This document shows positions 24,777 to 31,878 of a DNA stretch of 64,000 bases, piece after piece (the first letter of the stretch is position 1; each line of letters opens with the position of its first letter). The notes under the pieces are model-generated. The model ran no database searches. It worked only from the letters and a program-made list of their open reading frames with translations, and was not told the origin of the DNA. Source of the stretch: JANXQZ01 sp038225555 (GTDB lineage Bacteria > Acidobacteriota > Terriglobia > Bryobacterales > Bryobacteraceae); assembly GCA_038225555.1 (NCBI GenBank), contig JBBRRB010000017.1:1-64000 (forward strand). Direction: 5' to 3'. The translations under genes were made by a program, and so were the position numbers.

Positions 24777-25739
24777 ATGTTCACCCGCCGCGTTTGTCTT
24801 CGTTCGCTCGCTAAAATCAACCTCGATCTGCGGGTCCTAAACAAGCGGCCTGACGGCTTTCACGAACTGCGCACGCTGTTTCAGACTGTGTCCCTTGCCG
24901 ACATCATCGACATCGAATTTACGCCAGCGCGGCGCACAACCTTCGAACTCGATTCGGCCCTCGACATTCCTGACAACCTCATCCTCCGCGCCGCCGAGTG
25001 CGTGCTGCGAGCTTCCAAAGCCAAAGGCGGCCTAGTCTTTCGCCTCGCCAAACGAATCCCAATGGGCGGAGGCCTGGGCGGCGGTTCGAGCAACGCCGCC
25101 GCGATCCTCCTGGCGCTGCCAGTGCTGACAGGAAAGCCCCTCTCCATCGAAGCTCTCCTCGAAATGGGCACCGAGCTCGGCAGCGACGTGCCGTTTTTCC
25201 TATTTGGCGGGACGGCGATCGGAGTGGGACGCGGCGCCGAGTTGTACCCTTGCCCTGAACCACCCGCGAAACTCGGGATCCTGGTGACTCCCGGAGTCCA
25301 CGTCTCTACTGCCGAGGCCTATCGAGGCCTGGGTAAAGATTTGACAGGCGGGTTAACGTCGCGTAACATTGAAGGTTTCCAGTCGCTTGCGTGGCGCATG
25401 GGGGACGATGAGCCTGTCAAAGACTGGAATGTTGTGAACGACTTCGAAGCCGTTGTCTTCGGCCACTATCCTCAACTCAAAGCAATCAAGGGAAAGCTCC
25501 TGAAACTCGGGGCCAAGCCGGCTTTAATGTCTGGAAGCGGATCCACCCTTTTTGGGATCTTCGAAACGCGTGCAACCCGGGACGCCGCCGCTGAAATTCT
25601 ACGCGCGGATCTTGGACCTGGAATGGTGCATCTTGTTTCATTGGTCAGCCGCCGCGGTTACCGCGCTATGTGGCGGCGTCAACTGCGAGCCCATATTGCA
25701 GGCGAAGCGTGGCCTCCGCAAAGCCGGTATGTGACATGA
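24777..25739 (+). CDS. ispE: 4-diphosphocytidyl-2-C-methyl-D-erythritol kinase
   Basis: 320 residues. The GHMP kinase motif PMGGGLGGGSSNAAAI is plain, with the IspE N terminus AKINLDLRV, PDGFHELRTLFQTVSL, and the C-terminal SGSGSTLFGIF. It phosphorylates CDP-methylerythritol in the non-mevalonate isoprenoid pathway, in the cytoplasm. About 30 residues longer than many homologues at the C terminus. ATG 24777 has no good ribosome binding site; TACAAT at 24742-24747 is a likely -10 box. The stop codon overlaps prs (ATGA). Confidence 0.93.
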   Translation: MFTRRVCLRSLAKINLDLRVLNKRPDGFHELRTLFQTVSLADIIDIEFTPARRTTFELDSALDIPDNLILRAAECVLRASKAKGGLVFRLAKRIPMGGGLGGGSSNAAAILLALPVLTGKPLSIEALLEMGTELGSDVPFFLFGGTAIGVGRGAELYPCPEPPAKLGILVTPGVHVSTAEAYRGLGKDLTGGLTSRNIEGFQSLAWRMGDDEPVKDWNVVNDFEAVVFGHYPQLKAIKGKLLKLGAKPALMSGSGSTLFGIFETRATRDAAAEILRADLGPGMVHLVSLVSRRGYRAMWRRQLRAHIAGEAWPPQSRYVT

Positions 25740-26680
25740 GATTCGATCAGATGAAAATCTTCACCGGGAACGCCAACCCGGTGTTGGCCGGGAAAATCTG
25801 CGCGGCGCTCGGATGTCCTCTGGGCGCGGCCACGGTGAAGCCGTTCTCGGACGGCGAAATTTACCTTCAAATCCAGGAAAACGTGCGGGGGGCCGACGTT
25901 TTCGTGGTGCAGCCCACTTGCACGCCCGTGGATCGGCATTTGATTGAGTTGCTGCTGATGATGGATGCTCTCAAGCGGGCCTCGGCGGAGCGCATCACGG
26001 CAGTGTTACCATATTATGGGTATGCGCGGCAGGATCGGAAGGATAAGCCGCGAATGCCCATTTCAGCCCGCCTGATCGCTAATTTGATTCAGACGGCCGG
26101 GGCTGACCGCGTGCTCGCATTGGATCTCCACGCCGCGCAAATTCAGGGATTCTTCGATGTTCCGGTGGATCATTTATTTTCCGCGCCGGTGATGGTGGAG
26201 TATTTTGAGTCCATGGGTCGGCGCGATATGACGATTGTTTCCCCGGATGCGGGGGGCGTGGAGCGCGCGCGCGCTTTCGCCAAGCATTTGGATTCGCCGC
26301 TGGCGATTATCGATAAGCGGCGGACAGACGTGAATGTCGCCGAGGTGATGCATATCATCGGCGATGTGGAAGGGCGAAATTGTTTGATCGTGGACGATTT
26401 GATCGACACGGCGGGCACGCTCGTGAAAGGTGCCGAGGCACTCATGGAAGCGGGCGCGACCTCGGTAACGGCCTGCGCCACCCACGCGGTGCTTTCCGGG
26501 CCGGCCGTTGAACGCATTGAGAATTCGGCGGTGCAGGAGGTGGTGGTGACGAATTCCATCCCGCTGCGGGAAGAGGCGATGCGTTGTTCGCGCATCAAGA
26601 TCCTTTCCGTGGCGCCGCTGCTTGCGCGGGCCATTAAGTCCATTCACGAGGACGGTTCCGTCAGCACATTGTTCATATGA
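25736..26680 (+). CDS. prs: ribose-phosphate pyrophosphokinase
   Basis: 314 residues from ATG 25736, which overlaps the ispE stop (ATGA); a frame extension further upstream is ispE antisense to sense. Family motifs: FTGNANPVLA, FSDGEIYLQIQENVRGADV, PYYGYARQDRKDKPR (ATP loop), DLHAAQIQGFF (catalytic), VDDLIDTAGT (PRPP loop). It makes PRPP from ribose 5-phosphate and ATP for nucleotide, His and Trp synthesis. The ispE-prs-ctc-pth order is common in many bacteria. Confidence 0.96.
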   Translation: MRFDQMKIFTGNANPVLAGKICAALGCPLGAATVKPFSDGEIYLQIQENVRGADVFVVQPTCTPVDRHLIELLLMMDALKRASAERITAVLPYYGYARQDRKDKPRMPISARLIANLIQTAGADRVLALDLHAAQIQGFFDVPVDHLFSAPVMVEYFESMGRRDMTIVSPDAGGVERARAFAKHLDSPLAIIDKRRTDVNVAEVMHIIGDVEGRNCLIVDDLIDTAGTLVKGAEALMEAGATSVTACATHAVLSGPAVERIENSAVQEVVVTNSIPLREEAMRCSRIKILSVAPLLARAIKSIHEDGSVSTLFI

Positions 26681-26705
26681 CGGGTTTATTTGACAGGAGT
26701 TTGAG

Positions 26706-27446
26706 ATGAAGACAGATATTACCATCACCGCCGAAGCGCGCGAGAGCCGGGGAAAGAATGAAGCGCGGCGCCTGCGCGTGCGTGGATTGGCCCCGGCCAT
26801 CTTATACGGCGCGGAGAAGGAAGCTCTTTCCGTTTCGGTCAGCCCCAAGGAAGTCCGGAAAATTTTGAATAGCAGCACCGGGCACAACACGATTTTCACC
26901 CTCGCGATCCATGAAGGGGAGACCACTCCCGTGATGCTCGTCGCGTGGCAGAAGGACCCTGTCAAGGACAACCTGCTGCACGTCGATTTGAAGCGCATCG
27001 ATCTCACCAAGCGCATCGCGGTTAAGGTTCCCGTGCACCTGCATGGCGATCCCAAGGGCGTCAAGCTGCAGGGCGGCCTGCTGGAAGTGATCACGCGCGA
27101 AGTGGAAATCGATTGTTTGCCGGACGAAATCCCCGGACAGTTCGTGCTCGACGTGGCCGAGTTGGAGATGCATCAAAGCCTGCGCGCATCCGACGTGCCG
27201 ATGTCAGGTTCCATGAAGCTGATCAGCGCTCCGGAACTCGTAATCGTGCACATCGTATCTCAGCGTGCTGAGGCTGCTCCAGCAGAAGTGGCTGCTGTCG
27301 CTCCCGAACCCGAAGTGCTGAAGAAGGGCAAGAAGGAAGAGGAAGGCGCGGCTCCGGCGGGCAAGGCCGCGGCTGGCAAGGCCGCTCCTCCAGCGGCGAA
27401 AGCTCCGGCGGCGAAGGCTCCTGCCGAAAAGGGCAAGAAAAAGTAG
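26706..27446 (+). CDS. rplY: ribosomal protein bL25, general stress protein Ctc type
   Basis: 246 residues, ATG preceded by ACAGGAG. The 5S rRNA-binding L25 domain (ITITAEARESRGKNEARRLR, then ILYGAEKEALS) is followed by the TL5/CTC beta domain (VPVHLHGDPKGVKLQGGLLE, then DCLPDEIPGQFVLDV). The last about 40 residues are an Ala/Pro/Lys-rich tail (AAGKAAPPAAKAPAAKAP), longer than usual. Placed between prs and pth as in many genomes. Confidence 0.95.
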   Translation: MKTDITITAEARESRGKNEARRLRVRGLAPAILYGAEKEALSVSVSPKEVRKILNSSTGHNTIFTLAIHEGETTPVMLVAWQKDPVKDNLLHVDLKRIDLTKRIAVKVPVHLHGDPKGVKLQGGLLEVITREVEIDCLPDEIPGQFVLDVAELEMHQSLRASDVPMSGSMKLISAPELVIVHIVSQRAEAAPAEVAAVAPEPEVLKKGKKEEEGAAPAGKAAAGKAAPPAAKAPAAKAPAEKGKKK

Positions 27447-27455
27447 CACTCGACC

Positions 27456-28064
27456 GTGTCAGATTCGGCTTTTTCCTGGCTGGGTGCCGGGCTGGGGAAT
27501 CCGGGGCCGGAGTACGAACACACGCCCCACAACCTGGGCTTCCTGGTGGTCGACCGGCTGGCGGTACGCAATTCCATCCAGGTTGTCCGGAAGGATTGCA
27601 TGGCTTTGGTGGGTCAAGGGAGCGTGTCTGGCGAGAAGGTCTTGCTGGTGAAGCCGCAGACATTTATGAATGTCAGCGGGCCGTCAGTGAACGGCTTGTT
27701 GGTAAAGAACGAGATTCAGCCCCGACATTTGTTGGTGGTCTCCGATGAACTGGATCTGCCGTGGCGATCGCTTCGAATTCGGCCCGACGGGTCGGCAGGC
27801 GGCCATCGCGGACTTGATTCGGTGATCAGGAGCGTCGGGATGAAAGAGTTTCCCCGGGTTCGCCTGGGGATCCACGGGGGCTCCCGGGAACGGGATGGCG
27901 CCCGTATCGTGCTCGGGCAGTTCAGCCGGGCGCAAAAGCTGGAATTGGATGAGCTGCTGGATTATGCTTCTCAAGCAGTGGAGTCCATAATCGCCGAAGG
28001 CGTCGAAAAGTCCATGACGAAATATAATCGTCGCGCCCAAGGCTTAACTAACGAGGAAGAATGA
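27456..28064 (+). CDS. pth: peptidyl-tRNA hydrolase
   Basis: 202 residues from GTG 27456. Family motifs: GLGNPGPEYEHTPHNLGF with the catalytic His in the second half, KPQTFMNVSGPSV, VVSDELDLPWRSLRIR, GSAGGHRGLDSVI. It recycles peptidyl-tRNA released from stalled ribosomes. The stop codon overlaps the rpsF start (ATGA at 28061-28064), so translation of the two is coupled. Confidence 0.95.
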   Translation: MSDSAFSWLGAGLGNPGPEYEHTPHNLGFLVVDRLAVRNSIQVVRKDCMALVGQGSVSGEKVLLVKPQTFMNVSGPSVNGLLVKNEIQPRHLLVVSDELDLPWRSLRIRPDGSAGGHRGLDSVIRSVGMKEFPRVRLGIHGGSRERDGARIVLGQFSRAQKLELDELLDYASQAVESIIAEGVEKSMTKYNRRAQGLTNEEE

Positions 28065-28567
28065 GAATTTACGAGCAACTTTTTATCGTCCGCCCGGATG
28101 CGACGGACGAGGAGATCGATCCGGTGATCGAACAGATCACCAGCGTGGTGGCCGCTCATGGCGGCACGGTCGATAAAACCGACAAGTGGGGAGTTCGGAA
28201 ACTGGCCTATCGCGTCGAAAAACGCCACGAAGGCTATTACGTGCTGATGCAGTTCACCGCCGGCCCCGACAGCGTGAAGGAGATCGAGCGGCGGCTGCGC
28301 ATGTTGGACTTGGTGATGAAGTTCATCACGGTGCGCATCGATAAGAAGCTGAAGAAAATCGAAAAGCGCAAGAAATCGCGGGACAAGCGAGCCGCGCGGC
28401 GTCCGGCGCCAGTGGCTGCTCCTCCCAGCATGCCCACCGGAGAACCCGCTGCGGGAGGCGGACCTATTCCCGGCGCTCCGATGCCCGGTGCACCCATGCC
28501 CGGCGCGCCCACATCCACTGCGGCTGCGCCCCCGAGCGAGCCCCCTCCAGCCGAGAAGGAGCAATAG
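28061..28567 (+). CDS. rpsF: 30S ribosomal protein bS6 with long C-terminal extension
   Basis: 168 residues; the S6 domain fills the first about 105 (MRIYEQLFIVRPDATDEEID, WGVRKLAYRVEKRHEGYYV, EIERRLRMLDLVMKFITVRI). The rest is unusual: a basic stretch KKIEKRKKSRDKRAARRP, then a Pro/Gly/Ala-rich tail with repeats of PGAPM. Most S6 proteins are 95-135 residues. It heads the rpsF-rpsR-rplI run and is coupled to pth. Confidence 0.95.
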   Translation: MRIYEQLFIVRPDATDEEIDPVIEQITSVVAAHGGTVDKTDKWGVRKLAYRVEKRHEGYYVLMQFTAGPDSVKEIERRLRMLDLVMKFITVRIDKKLKKIEKRKKSRDKRAARRPAPVAAPPSMPTGEPAAGGGPIPGAPMPGAPMPGAPTSTAAAPPSEPPPAEKEQ

Positions 28568-28576
28568 GAGATTTAT

Positions 28577-28876
28577 ATGGCGGAACAAAAAGGCGGACGT
28601 CCCATTAGCGCCTCGCAGCGCCCCACTGGCGGCGACAAAGCGATCGCTACGAAAAAGCAGTACTTCCGGCGCAAGAAGGTTTGCCGCTTCTGCGTCGAGA
28701 AGATCGACGACATCAATTACAAAGATGTCAAAATGTTGAACAATTTCATCTCGGAGCGCGGCAAGATCACTCCGCGCCGCATTTCCGGCGTTTGCGCGCC
28801 TCATCAGCGGCGGCTGGCCGAGGCGATTAAACAGGCGCGCAGCATCGTGCTGATTCCGTTCGCGACGGCCATCTAA
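28577..28876 (+). CDS. rpsR: 30S ribosomal protein bS18
   Basis: 99 residues, ATG preceded by AGGAG. S18 core: YFRRKKVCRFCVEKIDDINY, LNNFISERGKITPRRISG, HQRRLAEAIKQARSIVLIPF. The CRFC pair keeps the cysteines of the zinc-type S18. The N-terminal about 25 residues are a basic extension. Partner of S6 in the small subunit platform. Confidence 0.96.
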   Translation: MAEQKGGRPISASQRPTGGDKAIATKKQYFRRKKVCRFCVEKIDDINYKDVKMLNNFISERGKITPRRISGVCAPHQRRLAEAIKQARSIVLIPFATAI

Positions 28877-28885
28877 GGAGCAGCC

Positions 28886-29332
28886 ATGGAAGTCATACTC
28901 AGAGAAGACGTGGAAAAGCTCGGCACCCGGGGACAGGTCGTGAAGGTGGCCTCGGGTTACGCGCGCAACTTCCTCCTCCCCAAGCGCCTGGCCGTAGCGG
29001 CTACGGAATCGAACAAAAAGATCGTTGAGCAGGAGCGCCATGCCCACTTGCGCCGCGAAGCCAAAGAGACCGCGGACGCCGGGGAGCTCGGCAAGATGCT
29101 CAACGGAGTGGTGCTCAACATCTCGCAGAAGGCCGGTGAAAACGACCAGCTTTTTGGCTCCGTCACATCCAAGGACATCGCGGACCTGCTCGAAAAGCAG
29201 GGCTACAACATCGATCGCCGCAAGATTCAGCTCGACAATGCGATCAAGACGCTGGGCGAGCACAAGGTGCCGATTCGCCTGCACCGGGACGTGACGGCCG
29301 AGGTAACGGTCAACGTCGCCAAAGAGGAGTAG
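28886..29332 (+). CDS. rplI: 50S ribosomal protein bL9
   Basis: 148 residues, ATG preceded by AAGGAG. N-terminal rRNA-binding domain MEVILREDVEKLGTRGQVVK with VASGYARNFLLPKRLAV, long connecting helix, C-terminal domain LFGSVTSKDIADLLEKQGYN with ALGEHKV-type region TLGEHKVPIRLH. It ends the ribosomal run. A small hairpin follows. Confidence 0.96.
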   Translation: MEVILREDVEKLGTRGQVVKVASGYARNFLLPKRLAVAATESNKKIVEQERHAHLRREAKETADAGELGKMLNGVVLNISQKAGENDQLFGSVTSKDIADLLEKQGYNIDRRKIQLDNAIKTLGEHKVPIRLHRDVTAEVTVNVAKEE

Positions 29333-29333
29333 T

Positions 29334-29347
29334 CCGGTTAAAACCGG
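29334..29347 (+). terminator. weak hairpin after rplI
   Basis: CCGGTT-AA-AACCGG forms a 6-bp stem with a 2-base loop two bases after the rplI stop. No U-tract follows on the plus strand (the next bases are TCTCAAAAAA), so intrinsic termination is doubtful; it may reduce read-through into the dehydrogenase gene. Confidence 0.3.
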
Positions 29348-29356
29348 TCTCAAAAA

Positions 29357-30094
29357 ATGTTCGATCTTACTGGCCAAACGGCGGTAGTGACCGGAGCAGC
29401 CACGGGCATCGGCGAGGCCATCGCTCGCCGCCTGGCCCGGGCGGGAGCATCGGTGGCGATCGCGGACATCAATCTAGAGGGTGCCGGCGAAGTGGCCGCG
29501 ACCATTGATCGCGCGTTTCCGCTGCAAGTGGATATTACGGACTCGGCCTCGGTGAAGCGAGCCTTCGACGAACTTCTGGGGCGCTTTCCCAAGCTCGACA
29601 TTCTGGTGAACAACGCCGGAATCGGCGGCAAGGCTGCGCCGCTTTGGGAGCAGAGCGATGAAGATTGGCAGCGCATCATCGCCATTAACATGACCGGGGT
29701 GTTCAACACCTGCAAGGCTGTGATTCAGCACATGCGCGAGAATCAGTACGGTCGCATCGTGAATATCGCTTCCATTGCGGGCAAGGAAGGCAACCCGAAC
29801 ATGACCGGGTATTCGGCCACTAAGGCGGGGGTCATCGGCTTTACCAAGTCGCTTGCGAAGGAAGTCGCCACCGATGGAATCTGCGTGAACGCGGTGGCCC
29901 CGGCGGTGGTGCAGACCAAGATCCTGGACCAGCTCACTCCCCAGCAGGTCGATTATATGACGCAGCGCATCCCGATGCGTCGGACCGGCAAGCCTGAGGA
30001 AATTGCAGCCGTGGTCCACTTTCTTAGCAGTTCCGACTGCTCTTTCGTCACTGGTCAATGCTACGATGCCAGCGGCGGAAGGGCTACCTATTAG
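29357..30094 (+). CDS. short-chain dehydrogenase/reductase
   Basis: 245 residues, classical SDR. Cofactor loop TGAATGIGEAIAR, structural NNAGIGG, catalytic Ser in NIASIAG, and YSATKAGVIGF with the YxxxK pair. The C-terminal SDCSFVTGQCYDASGGRATY matches the FabG/3-ketoacyl or sugar-alcohol reductase pattern; D (ADIN) after the second strand favours NAD(H). The substrate is not identifiable. No ribosome binding site is clear before ATG 29357. Confidence 0.88.
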   Translation: MFDLTGQTAVVTGAATGIGEAIARRLARAGASVAIADINLEGAGEVAATIDRAFPLQVDITDSASVKRAFDELLGRFPKLDILVNNAGIGGKAAPLWEQSDEDWQRIIAINMTGVFNTCKAVIQHMRENQYGRIVNIASIAGKEGNPNMTGYSATKAGVIGFTKSLAKEVATDGICVNAVAPAVVQTKILDQLTPQQVDYMTQRIPMRRTGKPEEIAAVVHFLSSSDCSFVTGQCYDASGGRATY

Positions 30095-30140
30095 CGATGA
30101 GGCTGAAAGGCCGCTATTTTGGTTGCGGCTATGCTGCTTT

Positions 30141-30260
30141 GTGGGGCAGGCAATCCTGCCTGCAGCCGGCTTTCAGCCGGCTCTCTCGGGGCACAAATAC
30201 GCTGCACTGGCCGGGCAAAGCCGCCTGAAAGGCGGCTGCGGGCAAGATTGCCCGCCCCAC
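30141..30260 (+). repeat. REP/BIME-like nested palindrome, copy 1
   Basis: Order of parts: GTGGG; hairpin GCAGGC-AATCCT-GCCTGC; double AGCCGGCT with a TTC spacer; unique spacer; hairpin AGCCGCC-TGAAA-GGCGGCT; hairpin GCGGGC-AAGATT-GCCCGC; CCCAC. The outer ends are also complementary. It lies in the gap between the dehydrogenase and the SEC-C gene and keeps the frame of the latter open upstream of its true start. Confidence 0.85.
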
Positions 30261-30295
30261 ATGAAAAGTATCTAGCGGGATCGGGGAGAATAGAC

Positions 30296-31771
30296 TTGGT
30301 TATCAATCCGCAAGAACTGGCCAGTTACTCGGCCTACGACCTGCTGACAGCCGCGACTCTTGGAAAAATCGGAATCGATCAGCGCTGGCTGCACGCGCTG
30401 GTCGACGATCCAGCCAAGAGCCTTCCGGACCTCGTGCGCTTTGCCGCCGAAGAGCGCCCCGATGAGAGAGTTCCGCTCGAACAGGACTTGGTTTCCATTT
30501 TTCAATACCTGAAAACCCCGCTCGCCATTCCCTTCTATCTCGACTTGATTCGGCGCGATCCTTCCGAAATTCCTGACGAAGTGGTGGAAGCCATCGTCGT
30601 GATCGGGCAGCCCGCCATCCAGCCGCTCCTGAATCTGTACGAGGAAATCGGCCCGAAAGAGGCTGGCGAAGTTGCATTCCTGCTGGCCGGAATGAACATC
30701 AAGGATCCTCGCATCCTGAAAGTATTGCTAGACCGCCTGGATGTGGATTGGGACGACGCGCTCTTTCACCTTGAGGTTTACCGCGATCCGGCCGCCATCC
30801 CCGAACTGGAAAGACGGGCCGAGACTGCCGAAGGGGAACACAAGCTCGATCTGGCCGACACGATCAAGGATCTCGGCGAGGAGCGTCCCGAGACGCGCAT
30901 TACGGATTTCGATATTTGGAGTCTTTACCCCGATGAAGCGGGCCCTGAATTCGAAGCGCTCTCCGAAGACGAGCGGCTGGAATTTCTAACGGACGGAACC
31001 GTTGTCCAGCGCGCGGACGCAGCCACGAGTTTCTTCGGCGAAGATTTTTCCGTCAATGCCCGGGCCAAGCTACTTGAGGCGGCCCGAAGCGATCCGTCCG
31101 TAGAAGTTCGTGCGTGCTGCTGGGAAGCGTTCTTCGATCAGACCGAAGATCCCGAGTTGCGGAACGTCCTGATGGCCCGGCTGGTGGCTCCCGAAACGCC
31201 GTCCATCGAGCGTGCGGGCGTTGCTTTAGGATTGGCGCGCCATACCGATCAGCAGGCCGTTGCGGAAGCCATTCTCGAACTTGCCGAAGATCCCGGGACG
31301 CGCGAGCGAGCGCTTGAAGCCATGTGGCGGTCCTTCGATCCAAGCTTCGGCGACGAGGCGGCGAAGTACCTGGATGATGCCGACGTCGAAGTTCGGCGCA
31401 ATGCGATCTGGGCGATCGGGTACCTTCAGGTTACGCGGGATGCGGCATTGCTCAAGCGTTTCTTCGATGACGAGGATCTGCGGCCCGACGCGCTGCATAA
31501 CTACGCGCTAGTTGCTCCGGGCCCCACTACGCGCAAGAAGATACCGGACCTCTACGAGCAGATTTCGGAGCTTGCCAAAGGCTTCACCGAAGGCGAAGGC
31601 GATGCGGTCAAGGCCGGGTTGGATGTTCGCCTGGTGCGGGCCGGGCTGAAGACGGTGTACCAGAACGAAGAAGCCGATGAGCCCGAGGCGGTGCCAGGGG
31701 GAAAGATCGGACGCAACGACCCATGTCCCTGCGGTAGCGGGAAGAAGTTTAAGAAATGTTGCGGCCAGTGA
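30296..31771 (+). CDS. HEAT-like repeat protein with C-terminal SEC-C motif
   Basis: About 491 residues from TTG 30296, which has GGGGAG 7 bases upstream; earlier codons are repeat DNA. The body consists of helical repeats rich in acidic residues (ADAATSFFGEDFSVNARAKL, DPSVEVRACCWEAFFDQTED, DVEVRRNAIWAIGYLQ) as in HEAT/PBS lyase-like proteins. The last 20 residues are a SEC-C zinc motif: RNDPCPCGSGKKFKKCC. SEC-C motifs bind zinc and often contact SecB or ribosomes. Palindromic repeats flank the gene on both sides. Function unknown, soluble. Confidence 0.85.
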   Translation: MVINPQELASYSAYDLLTAATLGKIGIDQRWLHALVDDPAKSLPDLVRFAAEERPDERVPLEQDLVSIFQYLKTPLAIPFYLDLIRRDPSEIPDEVVEAIVVIGQPAIQPLLNLYEEIGPKEAGEVAFLLAGMNIKDPRILKVLLDRLDVDWDDALFHLEVYRDPAAIPELERRAETAEGEHKLDLADTIKDLGEERPETRITDFDIWSLYPDEAGPEFEALSEDERLEFLTDGTVVQRADAATSFFGEDFSVNARAKLLEAARSDPSVEVRACCWEAFFDQTEDPELRNVLMARLVAPETPSIERAGVALGLARHTDQQAVAEAILELAEDPGTRERALEAMWRSFDPSFGDEAAKYLDDADVEVRRNAIWAIGYLQVTRDAALLKRFFDDEDLRPDALHNYALVAPGPTTRKKIPDLYEQISELAKGFTEGEGDAVKAGLDVRLVRAGLKTVYQNEEADEPEAVPGGKIGRNDPCPCGSGKKFKKCCGQ

Positions 31772-31772
31772 C

Positions 31773-31871
31773 GTGGGGCAGCCAATCTTGGCTGCAGCCG
31801 GCTTTCAGCCGGCCCTTACTCTCGGACAAAGCCGCCTGAAAGGCGGCTGCGGGCAGGATTGCCCGCCCCAC
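31773..31871 (+). repeat. REP/BIME-like nested palindrome, copy 2
   Basis: Same layout and orientation as 30141-30260: GTGGG, GCAGCC-AATCTT-GGCTGC, AGCCGGC, spacer, GCCGCC-TGAAA-GGCGGC, GCGGGC-AGGATT-GCCCGC, CCCAC. The first hairpin differs by compensating changes on both arms (GCAGCC/GGCTGC against GCAGGC/GCCTGC), so pairing is preserved. It fills the space between the convergent SEC-C and histidine kinase genes and could act as terminator for both. Confidence 0.85.
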
Positions 31872-31878
31872 GAGAAAA

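Noticed and set aside
27971..29377. Long minus-strand frame (468 residues) opposite rpsF-rpsR-rplI
   Set aside because: It is antisense to three certain ribosomal genes; GC-rich third positions make such mirror frames common.
30119..30295. Upstream extension of the SEC-C gene frame
   Set aside because: The extension translates REP-like repeat DNA; TTG 30296 with GGGGAG is a better start.
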